From positions 186,001 to 250,000 of the forward strand of contig NZ_SMCR01000003.1 in the NCBI RefSeq assembly GCF_004343195.1: a stretch of DNA of 64,000 nucleotides, written 5' to 3'. The notes beneath the pieces were generated by a model. It did no database searches. It was not told the DNA's origin and saw nothing but the letters and a program-made list of their open reading frames with translations. The position numbers and the translations under genes are program-made. How positions within the stretch are numbered: the first letter of the stretch is position 1; the number at the start of each line of letters is the position of its first letter. This DNA is from Biostraticola tofi (GTDB taxonomy: Bacteria; Pseudomonadota; Gammaproteobacteria; Enterobacterales; Enterobacteriaceae). Below, piece after piece: positions 17,507-26,897 of the stretch.

Positions 17507-18022
17507 ATGTCGGAGATTTTCAGGGGTGTCGGCACCGGGATGGCGGGTCGTCAGGCCAGGACGCTGGACAAGGCGCGTCCACGAAAAGATGCGCCGGTTG
17601 CCGTGCTTATCAGCGGTATTGCCATCGTTGCCACCTGTTTTATCGATATTACACTGCTTATCACCACCCTTGGCGCTGACGGGCTGCGTGACTTCATCAA
17701 TACCAGCAGCCGTTCATGGGACCTGACCTGCCTGTTTCTGGCCAGTCTGTCAGTGGTTTACTTTGAACTGCGTTCAGGCTTCGGCGTGATGAAAGGGTTT
17801 AACTGGTCGCGCTGGTGCTTTCTGGGTTGCCAGATAGCTTCCGCTGGTTACCTGTTTGTCGCCAGCTGGGGCGGATTCTACCCAGAGATGTATATGCTGG
17901 CGGGTAACAATACCGTTGAGATTTTCTATCAGCTGCTTTTGCATAAGCTACCTGATGTGGTGATCTTGGGTCTGCTGTTCATACCCTTATCCAGCCGACG
18001 TTTTTTTGAGATTCACCGGTGA
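17507..18022 (+). CDS. ybjO: inner membrane protein YbjO (DUF2593)
   Basis: 171 residues from ATG 17507 with an AGGAGAGAGG stretch upstream. Four hydrophobic segments. The order and the C-terminal pattern KLPDVVILGLLFIPLSSRRFFE match E. coli YbjO (KLPDMLILMLLFVPSTSRRFF), while the N-terminus is divergent. It follows the pot operon in E. coli too. Function unknown. Confidence 0.85.
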   Translation: MSEIFRGVGTGMAGRQARTLDKARPRKDAPVAVLISGIAIVATCFIDITLLITTLGADGLRDFINTSSRSWDLTCLFLASLSVVYFELRSGFGVMKGFNWSRWCFLGCQIASAGYLFVASWGGFYPEMYMLAGNNTVEIFYQLLLHKLPDVVILGLLFIPLSSRRFFEIHR

Positions 18023-18085
18023 CCCTGGCTCAGGCCCGGTGCTATACTGTCCCTCCTTCATGCCGAGCAAAGCTATCCTTAACTG

Positions 18086-19219
18086 ATGCACTGTGATTTA
18101 TTCAACGCCGGCCGCTGCCGATCCTGTCAATGGCTAGACATCCCCTATGAGCAACAATTGCTGGATAAGCAACGCCATCTGTCCGGCCTGCTGGCTTTTT
18201 CCCCGGTAGACCAGTGGCTTGAACCGGTACATTCCGCCAGGCAGTCTTTCCGCAATAAAGCCAAGATGGTGGTGAGCGGCAGTGTCGAACGCCCGATATT
18301 TGGTATAGTCTCGCCTGATGGGACGCCGGCCGACCTCAGCAACTGTCCGCTTTATCCGGCAAGTTTTGCTGCTGTTTTTGCCATCCTGCGGCAATTGGTC
18401 GCGCGTGCCGGGTTGGTGCCTTATAACGTTGCCCGCAAACGCGGCGAGCTGAAATTCCTGCTGTTGACCGGCAGTGAATATACTGGGGCGCTGATGCTGC
18501 GTTTTGTGCTGAGATCCGAGAGCAAACTGGCATCCCTCAAGGCCCAACTGCCATGGCTGCAGCAGCAATTACCGCTGCTTAGCGTGATTTCGGTCAACCT
18601 GCAGCCGATTCACATGGCTATTCTTGAGGGTGAGACCGAAATCATTCTGACCAAACAGCAGACGCTGCTCGAGCGGTTGAATCACGTGCCGCTGCATATC
18701 CGGCCGCGTGGCTTTTTCCAGACCAATCCGGCGGTCGCTGCGCGGCTCTATGCCGCCGCGGCCAGCTGGGTCGCCGAATTGAAAGTGCGGCATCTGTGGG
18801 ATTTATTTTGCGGAGTAGGCGGGTTTGGACTGCATTGCGCCGGGCCGGATGTGCGGCTTACCGGCATCGAAATAAGCCCTGAGGCGATCGCCAGCGCCAG
18901 GCTGTCAGCTGATGAAATGGGGCTCGAACAGATAGACTTCCAGGCGCTGGATTCAACCGGATTTGCGGTTTCCAATGCGTCAGTGCCCGATCTGGTGCTG
19001 GTGAACCCGCCACGGCGGGGGATTGGCGACAGTCTGTGCGACTATCTATCCCGGATGTCGCCGCGTTGGATACTTTATTCCAGCTGCCAGGCGACTACGC
19101 TTGCCAGAGATCTGCAGGCACTCGCTGCTTATCGGATCCGTAAAGCGCAGCTGTTCGACCTGTTTCCCCATACCGCTCATTATGAAACCCTGGTGCTGCT
19201 GGAGCATACACCGGATTGA
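18086..19219 (+). CDS. rlmC: 23S rRNA (uracil-747 C5) methyltransferase RlmC
   Basis: 377 residues. The N-terminal cysteines ([17 protein letters not shown] plus a Cys near residue 92) are the ligands of a [4Fe-4S] cluster. The SAM-binding motif is [14 protein letters not shown]. The NPPRRG motif and the catalytic cysteine in [12 protein letters not shown] complete the TrmA/RlmC signature. It methylates U747 in 23S rRNA (formerly rumB). It converges on artM with only 35 bases between the stops and no clear terminator. Confidence 0.95.
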   Translation: MHCDLFNAGRCRSCQWLDIPYEQQLLDKQRHLSGLLAFSPVDQWLEPVHSARQSFRNKAKMVVSGSVERPIFGIVSPDGTPADLSNCPLYPASFAAVFAILRQLVARAGLVPYNVARKRGELKFLLLTGSEYTGALMLRFVLRSESKLASLKAQLPWLQQQLPLLSVISVNLQPIHMAILEGETEIILTKQQTLLERLNHVPLHIRPRGFFQTNPAVAARLYAAAASWVAELKVRHLWDLFCGVGGFGLHCAGPDVRLTGIEISPEAIASARLSADEMGLEQIDFQALDSTGFAVSNASVPDLVLVNPPRRGIGDSLCDYLSRMSPRWILYSSCQATTLARDLQALAAYRIRKAQLFDLFPHTAHYETLVLLEHTPD

Positions 19220-19254
19220 ACTTAGCCTGAGCCTTTAGCCGCCGGTGCAGCGTC

Positions 19255-19923
19255 TCAGTTGCGCCGTTCAAAGCGCAGCGCTCGGTGCTCGACGCGACGC
19301 ATCGCCAGCGTCAGGATTCCGTTCACGCACAGATAAATCAGCCCGGCGGCGCCGAATACCATCACATCATAGGTGCGACCGTACATCAACTGGCTGTGCC
19401 CCATCACATCCAGCAGGGTAATGGTGTAGGCCAGAGAGGTACTTTTAAATACCAGCACCACTTCATTGGAATAGGATGACAGCGCACGTTTAATGGCATA
19501 GGGCATCAGCAGGCGCAGCGAGTCCAGCCGCGACATGCCCAGCGCCTGGCAAGACTGCCACTGACCCGCGGGTATGGCGCGCATGGCGCCGGTGAACAGT
19601 TGGGTGCTGTAGGCGGCGCTGTTAAGAGCCAACGCCACCATGGCGCAAAGCCATGGCTGTGAAAGCATCGACCACAGCCAGGGGATGTCGCGCAGGGCAG
19701 TAAACTGTCCCGGTCCGTAATAGATAAGGAAAATCTGCACCAGCAACGGGGTGCCGGTAAATACTGTAATGTAAACCTTGATCAGTTGAACCAGTACCGG
19801 TGTTTTCAGACTGATGATCATGGTGAATATCAGCGACAGCAGCAGTGAAATCAAAACGGCGCATAAGGTCAGTGAAAGGCTGACGGGCAGGCCTTTTATC
19901 AGAGAAGGCAGATAGGCCAACAT
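19255..19923 (-). CDS. artM: arginine ABC importer permease ArtM
   Basis: 222 residues, as in E. coli. Five membrane segments with the HisM/GlnP-type permease signature around ALGMSRLDSLRLLMPYAIKRALSSYSNE. It abuts artQ with no gap (artQ stop at 19924). In E. coli a separate binding-protein gene artJ follows artM; here the next gene is rlmC on the other strand, so artJ is missing. Confidence 0.93.
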   Translation of the reverse strand: MLAYLPSLIKGLPVSLSLTLCAVLISLLLSLIFTMIISLKTPVLVQLIKVYITVFTGTPLLVQIFLIYYGPGQFTALRDIPWLWSMLSQPWLCAMVALALNSAAYSTQLFTGAMRAIPAGQWQSCQALGMSRLDSLRLLMPYAIKRALSSYSNEVVLVFKSTSLAYTITLLDVMGHSQLMYGRTYDVMVFGAAGLIYLCVNGILTLAMRRVEHRALRFERRN

Positions 19924-20640
19924 TCAGGACGCCCTCGTTTCAAAGCGGGTGGAACGCCGTTCAAAGGCACGCAGCACCAGCTGGCTTAGCAGCGTGATGA
20001 CCAGATAAATGGCCGCCGCTATCAAATACCAGGTAAAAGGCTCGCGGGTAAAGCTGACGATGCTCTTGGTCTGCAGCATCAAATCGTTAACGCTGATTAA
20101 CGAGACCAGCGCAGTATCCTTAAGCAAAACCAGCCACTGGTTGCCCAGGCCCGGCAGAGCGTGTCGCCACATTTGCGGCATTACCAGGCGGAAGAATATT
20201 TCTCCCTTGCCGAGACCCAGCGCCATACCTGATTCCCACTGACCGTAAGGAATGGCTTTCAGCGCCCCGCGCAGCGTTTGCGAAGCATAGGCTGAATAGA
20301 GCAGCGACAGCGCAATGACGCCGCAGAGAAACGGACTGACATCAAAGTTTTCAATCGGCAGGCTGAAGGTGAAACTGAAGAAGTACAGATTGACAGGGAT
20401 ACCGTCGGCCAGCACCATCAGCAACTGGGATGCGCCGAAATAAACTGACAGCACCACCAGTATTTCCGGCAGGCCGCGCAGCAGCGTAACCAACGCGGTG
20501 CCGGTCAGCGCCAGCCATTTCCAGCGGCAGGATTCCCAGCCGGCAAAGCACATCGCCAGGATAAGGCCGAAAACCAGCGCGCATAGCGCCAGGCCGACGG
20601 TTGTCCCGGCGGCGCTGGCGAGAGTGTGTAGTAGTTCCAT
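19924..20640 (-). CDS. artQ: arginine ABC importer permease ArtQ
   Basis: 238 residues, the E. coli length. Five membrane segments, with a cytoplasmic loop [31 protein letters not shown] that docks on ArtP. Forms the heterodimeric channel with ArtM. Only nine bases separate it from artI. Confidence 0.93.
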   Translation of the reverse strand: MELLHTLASAAGTTVGLALCALVFGLILAMCFAGWESCRWKWLALTGTALVTLLRGLPEILVVLSVYFGASQLLMVLADGIPVNLYFFSFTFSLPIENFDVSPFLCGVIALSLLYSAYASQTLRGALKAIPYGQWESGMALGLGKGEIFFRLVMPQMWRHALPGLGNQWLVLLKDTALVSLISVNDLMLQTKSIVSFTREPFTWYLIAAAIYLVITLLSQLVLRAFERRSTRFETRAS

Positions 20641-20649
20641 GTAATAGAT

Positions 20650-21381
20650 TTACTGCTTAAACCATTTTTGATACAGCGTCTGGTAGGTGCCGTCCTGCTT
20701 CACTTTTTCCAGGGCAGCGTTGAGTTTCTGCAGCAGCTCGGCATTATTCTGGCGCACCGCAATACCCAGTCCGGTGCCGAAATAGCCTTTATCGGTGATT
20801 TTATCCCCCACCACGCCGAGGGTGGCATCTTTGGTCAGCCATTCATTCACTACGGCGGTATCACCGAACACACTGTCCAGACGGCCGTTTTTCAAATCCA
20901 GAATAGCATTCTGATAGCTATCGTAAGGGACTGACGTAATTTCAGGATGCTTGTCCATCAGGAATTTCTGATGGGTTGACCCGTTCTGCATGCCTACGCG
21001 TTTGCCTTTGAGCGCAACCAGATCGCTGAACTTATCCTTTTCGGCAACAAAGACTGCAGAGTTTTCATAATAAGGGGTGGTAAAGGCGACTTGTTTCTGG
21101 CGCTCTGGCGTTATATCCATTCCGGAAATGATCGCGTCGAAACGGCGAAATTTCAGGCTGGGGATCAGGCTGTCAAAGGACTGGTTAGTAAAGGTACAGT
21201 CTGCTTTGATTTCCTTGCAAAGGGCGTTGGCCAGGTCGATATCGAATCCCTGGATCTTATTGTCGCCGTCGACGAATTCAAAAGGCGCATAGGAGGCTTC
21301 GGTAGCAAAACGGATGGTTTCAGCCCACGCGGCGGAGGTACTGAGGCTGGTCAGCAGGGCAGCAATGATCATCTTTTTCAT
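20650..21381 (-). CDS. artI: arginine-binding periplasmic protein ArtI
   Basis: 243 residues with a signal peptide ending AWA/E (residue 20). The mature start ETIRFATEASYAPFEFVDGDNKIQGFDIDLA is a classic amino-acid-binding fold. It resembles E. coli ArtI more than ArtJ (TIRFATEASY; GDKxTDKxYFGTGLGIAVRQ), and its place between artP and artQ agrees. As the only binding protein present, it probably serves all arginine uptake by this transporter. Confidence 0.93.
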   Translation of the reverse strand: MKKMIIAALLTSLSTSAAWAETIRFATEASYAPFEFVDGDNKIQGFDIDLANALCKEIKADCTFTNQSFDSLIPSLKFRRFDAIISGMDITPERQKQVAFTTPYYENSAVFVAEKDKFSDLVALKGKRVGMQNGSTHQKFLMDKHPEITSVPYDSYQNAILDLKNGRLDSVFGDTAVVNEWLTKDATLGVVGDKITDKGYFGTGLGIAVRQNNAELLQKLNAALEKVKQDGTYQTLYQKWFKQ

Positions 21382-21399
21382 GTTCAGACTCCTGAATTA

Positions 21400-22128
21400 T
21401 TAATGAGACAAATAACTAGCGAAAGCCTCAGTATGTGGCGTTGCAAAGTGCGACGCATCGCCTTGCTCCACAATATGGCCATTTTCCATATATACCACCC
21501 GACTGGCTGTTTTGCGGGCCACTTCAACTTCATGGGTGACGATCACCTGGGTAATGCCTGTTTCAGAAAGTTCACGAATGATGCCGACCACCTGAGCGGT
21601 AATCTCCGGGTCGAGTGCAGCGGTGGGTTCATCGAACAGCAGCACCTGCGGCTCCATCATCAACGCGCGGGCAATAGCGACTCGCTGCTGCTGTCCGCCG
21701 GAGAGGTGTAGCGGAAAGCGATCGCTGAAGTCGGTCAGCCGCAGGCGCCCAAGCAGTTTATCGGCGCGCGCATTCGCCGCTTCGCGGGACAATCCGAGTA
21801 CCCGGCACGGGGCTTCAATCAAATTCTGACGAACCGTCAGGTGTGGCCAGAGATTATATTGCTGGAAAACCATGCCGACGTTACGACGCAGGTCCCGGAT
21901 AGCCTTCTGATCGGGTGTGCGGCTGAAGTCAAAATGGTTGCCGGCGATATCAAGTTCACCGCTGCCGGGAGTTTCCAACAGGTTGAGCACGCGCAGCAAC
22001 GAGCTTTTCCCGGCACCACTTGGCCCGAGCAGGACCAGTGTTTCTCCCGCCGGACAGGTCAGGTTGATATCAAACAGCGCCTGATAAGCGCCGTAAAAGC
22101 AGTTAATGCGGTTTAGTTGAATACTCAT
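21400..22128 (-). CDS. artP: arginine ABC importer ATPase ArtP
   Basis: 242 residues from ATG 22128, the E. coli start (MSIQLNxINCFYG); an ATG at 22149 is in frame but neither has a good ribosome binding site. Walker [10 protein letters not shown], signature LSGGQ, Walker B before [10 protein letters not shown]. First gene of artP-artI-artQ-artM, all minus strand. I checked upstream for a paired ARG box and found only a weak half-site. Confidence 0.94.
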   Translation of the reverse strand: MSIQLNRINCFYGAYQALFDINLTCPAGETLVLLGPSGAGKSSLLRVLNLLETPGSGELDIAGNHFDFSRTPDQKAIRDLRRNVGMVFQQYNLWPHLTVRQNLIEAPCRVLGLSREAANARADKLLGRLRLTDFSDRFPLHLSGGQQQRVAIARALMMEPQVLLFDEPTAALDPEITAQVVGIIRELSETGITQVIVTHEVEVARKTASRVVYMENGHIVEQGDASHFATPHTEAFASYLSH

Positions 22129-22342
22129 GCGATAAAAATGAATAGCCATTAGGGGCGCAGATGTTAACGCTCACGCCAGAGCGATGCAATCATAAGCGCT
22201 GATTATTTTGAATTAGTGTCCTAATAGTAACACATTCGGCGTAACTTCACAGGGAACGGAGGGAACGGCATGACCGCGTAATCAACGCTGCGGTATCGGT
22301 AATATCGCCGGCCGGCCGCCGTCGGGTAGGCGGTCAGTCAGC

Positions 22343-22382
22343 GCGGATGCGCCGCTCAAACGGCGATGCACCGGGCATCCGC
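22343..22382 (-). terminator. hairpin after ybjP
   Basis: GCGGATGC (22343-22350) and GCATCCGC (22375-22382) enclose a smaller GCCG/CGGC stem, nine bases after the ybjP stop. There is no T run, so it may be an RNA-stabilising or factor-dependent end. Confidence 0.35.
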
Positions 22383-22391
22383 AGTGGCCGG

Positions 22392-22940
22392 TTAGCGTAT
22401 TTCAAGCACCTGACGCAGCGTGCCGGCAGAGGCATGAGATGACGCGCCGAGGTAACGCACATCGTCGATGACCCAGCAGGTGCCTTCTCTTACCATCAAT
22501 ACTTCATCCTGCCACTTGACCTTATCGCCATTAGCCATGTCGCGGGCAAAGTTGACGCGCAGCGGGATATTCTTGGCATCGGTGTTGGGAATGGTCGAGG
22601 CACTGTGAACTGATGCCGTATCCGCTCCCTGAGACAGGCTACTGAAAATATCCGCCGCCGGCAATCGAGCCAGTTTTTCACGGGCATCATGTTCTACCGT
22701 CAGGGCGTGCCACAGAGCGGCGCTGAGATAGGGACGGTATGCCGTCAGTTGGCCGGCGTCGGGTTTGGTTTGCACCCCCTGCTCGATACGCAGATCGTAG
22801 AACCGTTGGGCTACTTCATCCGGACCGCCTTCAACGCAGGGTCCACTGCGTGAACCGATGTCTTTAAATGCCGGCTCGACTGTGGTGCAGGCGGTCAGCA
22901 ACAGCGCACAGGGAATCAGGACAAACAGCTTCTTGTTCAT
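22392..22940 (-). CDS. ybjP: lipoprotein YbjP
   Basis: 182 residues. Signal peptide with lipobox LLTAC (Cys18). The body matches the YbjP/YqhG family of Enterobacterales (DUF3828-like: VAQRFYDLRIEQG, a central TxYRPYLSxxLWxAL, and a C-terminal CWVIDDVRYLG). Predicted to be anchored to a cell envelope membrane. Function unknown. It diverges from amiD as in E. coli. Confidence 0.85.
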   Translation of the reverse strand: MNKKLFVLIPCALLLTACTTVEPAFKDIGSRSGPCVEGGPDEVAQRFYDLRIEQGVQTKPDAGQLTAYRPYLSAALWHALTVEHDAREKLARLPAADIFSSLSQGADTASVHSASTIPNTDAKNIPLRVNFARDMANGDKVKWQDEVLMVREGTCWVIDDVRYLGASSHASAGTLRQVLEIR

Positions 22941-22982
22941 GTTATACCTTGTTTAAGCAGAAGGAGGTTAAAAGGTGCAGCC

Positions 22983-23048
22983 ATGAGTATAATTGAAAAA
23001 TCAGGCGCTTGTGCATTGGGGGCACAATTCGCCAAAAGCACTGTCTGA
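22983..23048 (+). CDS. candidate 21-residue small ORF upstream of amiD
   Basis: ATG 22983 opens MSIIEKSGACALGAQFAKSTV and stops at 23048. A perfect AAGGAGG is at 22961, rather far (15 bases), and AAAGG lies eight bases before the ATG. The strong ribosome-binding sequence is otherwise unexplained, since amiD starts 150 bases further on. No homologue is known to me. Confidence 0.22.
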   Translation: MSIIEKSGACALGAQFAKSTV

Positions 23049-23115
23049 CGTAATGATGATACGTTCAATACCTTTGCCGATAATGGCTTCAGCATCCCCG
23101 GACGGACTGACCGAT

Positions 23116-23931
23116 ATGAATGTGAGAGGGATAGGGCTTGCCTTGCTGTTTACTGCCCTGTTGGCGGGCTGCCAGTCCGGCGGTGTCAACATTCGTGACG
23201 CCGACAAACCGGGCGGATCCGATGAGCGCATCCAGTTCCTGGTGATCCATTATACCGCCGGTGATTTTGACAGTTCTTTGGCAACGTTAAGCAACAATGT
23301 CGTCAGTGCCCATTACCTGGTGCCATCGGCTGAAAACAACGACACCGTCATCAGATTGGTGGATGAATCTCGGCGGGCCTGGCATGCCGGAGCAAGTTAC
23401 TGGCGTGGACGCACTCACCTGAATGATACGTCTATCGGTATCGAAGCGGTGAACGGCGGCTATCGCCGCACCGCGAAAGGCATTGTCTGGTCACGCTGGC
23501 CGCCCGGCCAGATCGAGCTGGTCATCAACCTCAGTCGGCAGATTATCGAACGATACCGGATTGAGCCGGCCAATGTGGTCGGCCACAGCGATATCGCCTG
23601 GCGTCGCAAGCAGGATCCGGGGCCGCTGTTTCCTTGGCGGCAACTGGCTGAGGCAGGTATTGGCCTGTGGCCTCAGCAGGCGCGGGTAGAGCATTACCTG
23701 AAAAACCGTCCGGCTGACGCGCCGGTCGGAATGGACGGCATAATCAAGCGACTGTCACGCTACGGCTACGATGTTACACCTGATATGCCGACCGCGCTGC
23801 AGCGCAAGGCGATTTCGGCGTTCCAAATGCATTTCCGTCAGCGCGATTTCCGCGGTCTGCCTGATGCGGAAACCGAAGCTATCCTGGACAGCTTACTTGA
23901 AATAAACGCCGGTGACCGGAGCGCTGGCTAG
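23116..23931 (+). CDS. amiD: N-acetylmuramoyl-L-alanine amidase AmiD
   Basis: 271 residues from ATG 23116, chosen because it begins the lipoprotein signal peptide (lipobox LLAGC, Cys19); upstream in-frame ATGs would bury it. The amidase_2 domain begins FLVIHYTAGDFDSSLATL with the zinc ligand His45, and VVGHSDIAWRRKQDPGPLFPW carries the second His and the Asp. A C-terminal peptidoglycan-binding helical domain ends the protein. It cleaves muropeptides at the inner face of the outer membrane. Its last 39 bases overlap the 3' end of the convergent ltaE. Confidence 0.93.
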   Translation: MNVRGIGLALLFTALLAGCQSGGVNIRDADKPGGSDERIQFLVIHYTAGDFDSSLATLSNNVVSAHYLVPSAENNDTVIRLVDESRRAWHAGASYWRGRTHLNDTSIGIEAVNGGYRRTAKGIVWSRWPPGQIELVINLSRQIIERYRIEPANVVGHSDIAWRRKQDPGPLFPWRQLAEAGIGLWPQQARVEHYLKNRPADAPVGMDGIIKRLSRYGYDVTPDMPTALQRKAISAFQMHFRQRDFRGLPDAETEAILDSLLEINAGDRSAG

Positions 23932-24945
23932 TTCTTCATGATGCTCGAGAAAGGCTTTCCAGCAGTCCACTACCTTTTCCAGGTCGGTACTGCTGATATT
24001 GAGATGAGTGACCAGGCGTGTTACCTGCCCGGATGACAGGCGAATGCCGTTCTGCAGCATCCACGGCCCAAGCTTGGCGGCAAGTTCAGCCGGTTGGCGA
24101 ATAAACAGCATATTGGTTTGCGCGCCCGGGGCGATGATCTCCACCCCCAGGGCGGCGAGCTGTTGCTCTAGCCATTGGGCATTATCATGGTCCTCCCGCA
24201 GGCGGTCGACATTATGCTGCAGCGCATAACGGCCCGCTGCCGCCAGGATACCGGCTTGGCGCATGCCGCCCCCCACCATTTTTCGCCAGCGCTTGGCCTG
24301 ATGAATATAGGCTTCGCTGCCGCACAGCAGGGAGCCGACCGGCGCGCCCAATCCTTTGGAAAGACAAATCGTCAGCGTATCGCAATAACGAGTGATATCG
24401 CTCAGGGCCAGATTCTGGGCTACCACCGCATTGAAAATCCGTGCGCCATCTATATGCAACCCCAGCTTTTTCTGCCGGGTGAACTCCCAGGCCTGGCGCA
24501 GATAGGCCTGAGGGACGACTTTACCGTTGTGGGTATTCTCAAGACTCAACAGCCGCGTGCGTGCAAAATGGAAGTCATCAGGTTTGATGGCGGCTTCCAC
24601 CTCTGCCAGCGGCAGGGTCGCATCCGCTGCAGCGTCCAGCGGCTGTGGCTGGATACTGCCAAGTACTGCTGCACCGCCTGCTTCAAACAGATAATTATGG
24701 GCTTTCTGGCCAACGATATACTCTTCGCCGCGCTGACAATGTGTCAGCAGGGCAACCAGGTTGGCCTGGGTGCCGCTGGGAAAAAACAGCGATGCCTCTT
24801 TAGCGCTTAATCTGGCGCCGTCCGCTTCCAGGGCGGCAACCGTTGGATCATCGCCGTAGACATCATCGCCCACTTCCGCCTCGGCCATCAGACGGCGCAT
24901 ATCAGCGCTCGGTAGCGTAACGGTATCACTACGTAAATCGATCAT
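23893..24945 (-). CDS. ltaE: low-specificity L-threonine aldolase
   Basis: 350 residues, about 17 longer than E. coli LtaE because of a C-terminal extension that crosses the amiD 3' end. The PLP lysine is Lys197 in LSKGLGAPVGS. The N-terminus MIDLRSDTVTLP and DDVYGDDPTV are family hallmarks. It splits L-threonine and L-allo-threonine to glycine and acetaldehyde in the cytosol. Confidence 0.94.
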   Translation of the reverse strand: MIDLRSDTVTLPSADMRRLMAEAEVGDDVYGDDPTVAALEADGARLSAKEASLFFPSGTQANLVALLTHCQRGEEYIVGQKAHNYLFEAGGAAVLGSIQPQPLDAAADATLPLAEVEAAIKPDDFHFARTRLLSLENTHNGKVVPQAYLRQAWEFTRQKKLGLHIDGARIFNAVVAQNLALSDITRYCDTLTICLSKGLGAPVGSLLCGSEAYIHQAKRWRKMVGGGMRQAGILAAAGRYALQHNVDRLREDHDNAQWLEQQLAALGVEIIAPGAQTNMLFIRQPAELAAKLGPWMLQNGIRLSSGQVTRLVTHLNISSTDLEKVVDCWKAFLEHHEELASAPVTGVYFK

Positions 24946-24997
24946 ATTAACCCTATACGTTGAAGTTCATTGCTGCACGACAGGGCGGGACAGGACT

Positions 24998-25016
24998 CCC
25001 TCCCTGTACGGGAGGG
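24998..25016. terminator. hairpin between poxB end and ltaE start
   Basis: CCCTCCC / GGGAGGG with loop TGTAC, 14 bases after the poxB stop (minus strand). No T run follows, so it is a possible terminator. Confidence 0.35.
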
Positions 25017-25029
25017 GCGATGTCGGGCC

Positions 25030-26751
25030 TTAACGCAGCCAGTTGGTTTTTGCTAATTCAATCACTTCGTCGCCACGACCATTGATAATAGCCCGCAGCA
25101 TATACAGGCTGAAACCTTTGGCCTGTTCCAACTTGATTTGTGGCGGCATCGCCAATTCTTCTTTGGCGGTGATGACATCTATCAGGACCGGGCCGTCATG
25201 AGCAAAGGCCGCGGTCAGCGCGCCATCCAGTTCAGCTGATTTCTCGACCCGGATGCCCTTGATGCCCGCAGCGGCGGCAATGGCGGCAAAATCAGGGTTT
25301 TTAAGGTCGGTACCGTCGGTCAGATAACCGCCTGATTTCATCTCCATGGCGACAAAACCCAATACGCTATTGTTAAAGATAATGATTTTGACCGGCAATT
25401 TCATCTGTGCCATAGATAAAAAATCACCCATCAGCATGGTAAAACCGCCATCGCCGCATAAGGCGACAACTTGCCTGCCCGGCCAGGCAGCCTGCGCCCC
25501 CAGCGCCTGAGGCATGGCGTTGGCCATTGACCCATGGTTAAACGAGCCTATAAGGCGGCGCTGACCATTCATCTCCAGATAACGGGCTGCCCAGACGGTA
25601 GGGGTACCGACATCGCAGGTGAAAATGGCATCAGCATCCGCCAGGCGGCTTATCTGCTGGGCAACATATTGGGGATGCAGAGGCTTATCGCCGCTTTCAG
25701 TCGCCAGGTCATCAAGCCCTTTGCGACTGTCAATGTAGTGTTCCAACGCCTTATCCAGAAAGCGGCGATCGGTTTTTTCCACCAGCCGCGGCAGCAGCAC
25801 TGCCAACGTGGACTTGATATCGCCTATCAATGCCATGTTTATCGCACAATGGGCACCCAGGCTGCCGGGATCAATATCAATCTGGATGATGTTGGCATCC
25901 GCGGGATAAAATGCCCGATACGGGAAGCGAGTGCCCAGCAGCACCAGGGTATCGGCGTTCATCATGGCATGATAGCCGGACGAAAAACCGATAAGACCGG
26001 TCATGCCGACGTCGAACGGATTATCCCATTCAATATGTTCTTTACCCCTTAGCGCATGGACTACCGGCGCTTTAAGCATGCCGGCCAGCTGGACCACTTC
26101 ATCATGAGCGCCGGCGCAGCCGCTGCCGCACATCAGGGTCACATTTTTAGCCTGATTCAGGATGTCGGCCAGTTTTTCCAGTTCACCGATCGGCGGCACC
26201 GCCAGCGGGGCGTGAGGGGTATACCATACCGGTTTGAAATCCTCCGGCGCGGGTTTGAGAGCGATATCGCCAGGCAACACGACCACTGACACCCCGCGGT
26301 TTAAAATGGCTTTGCGCATGGCGATGCCCAACACCTGCTGCAATTGTTCGGGATTGGAGACCAGTTCACAGTAGTGACTGCATTCGCGAAACAGCTCTTC
26401 CGGATGGGTTTCCTGAAAATAGCCGCTGCCGATTTCGCTTGAGGGAATATGGGCAGCGATTGCCAGCACCGGCATACCGCTGCGATGGCAGTCAAACAAG
26501 CCATTGATCAAATGCAGGTTACCGGGGCCGCAGGACCCGGCACACACCGCCAGTTCGCCGGTGACATGGGCCTCGGCTCCCGCGGCAAAAGCGGCCACTT
26601 CTTCATGTCGGGTACCCATCCATTCGATGGTGCCCATACGATTGAGGCTGTCGCTCAAGCCGTTAAGTGAATCACCGGTCACGCCCCAGATGCGTTTGAC
26701 TCCGGCCAGTTCAAGTGTTTTGGCGACCATGGCCGCAACGCTTTGCTTCAT
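25030..26751 (-). CDS. poxB: pyruvate dehydrogenase (quinone) / pyruvate oxidase PoxB
   Basis: 573 residues from ATG 26751 (GAGGG eight bases upstream); the reading frame continues upstream but the E. coli start MKQ is here. Thiamine-diphosphate fold: N-terminal PYR domain with [23 protein letters not shown], a central FAD domain, and the ThDP/Mg motif CGDGGFTML...NN. The C-terminal amphipathic segment ([27 protein letters not shown]) mediates lipid activation. It oxidises pyruvate to acetate and passes electrons to ubiquinone at the inner membrane. In E. coli hcr-hcp follow; here lysO is next. Confidence 0.95.
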   Translation of the reverse strand: MKQSVAAMVAKTLELAGVKRIWGVTGDSLNGLSDSLNRMGTIEWMGTRHEEVAAFAAGAEAHVTGELAVCAGSCGPGNLHLINGLFDCHRSGMPVLAIAAHIPSSEIGSGYFQETHPEELFRECSHYCELVSNPEQLQQVLGIAMRKAILNRGVSVVVLPGDIALKPAPEDFKPVWYTPHAPLAVPPIGELEKLADILNQAKNVTLMCGSGCAGAHDEVVQLAGMLKAPVVHALRGKEHIEWDNPFDVGMTGLIGFSSGYHAMMNADTLVLLGTRFPYRAFYPADANIIQIDIDPGSLGAHCAINMALIGDIKSTLAVLLPRLVEKTDRRFLDKALEHYIDSRKGLDDLATESGDKPLHPQYVAQQISRLADADAIFTCDVGTPTVWAARYLEMNGQRRLIGSFNHGSMANAMPQALGAQAAWPGRQVVALCGDGGFTMLMGDFLSMAQMKLPVKIIIFNNSVLGFVAMEMKSGGYLTDGTDLKNPDFAAIAAAAGIKGIRVEKSAELDGALTAAFAHDGPVLIDVITAKEELAMPPQIKLEQAKGFSLYMLRAIINGRGDEVIELAKTNWLR

Positions 26752-26858
26752 AGAGTGTCCCTCGCTATCAATATCATCTTTGCATCTTGACGACACAACA
26801 TAGTGATAAAGCGTAGACCCAAACCTCAACGCCCGGGAAAAATCCCTGTCAATCGGCT

Positions 26859-26897
26859 GGTGGCTTCAGGCTGAAAGCCGGTGGCTTCAGACTGAAA
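26859..26897. repeat. 21-bp tandem duplication at the lysO stop codon
   Basis: GGTGGCTTCAG-GCTGAAA (26859-26876) is repeated with one change at 26880-26897. The second copy contains the end of the lysO coding region and its stop codon. This is probably replication slippage, harmless because the stop is kept. Confidence 0.6.

Noticed and set aside
24175-24810. 211-codon open frame on the plus strand
   Set aside because: Antisense to ltaE; no ribosome binding site and no recognisable domain.
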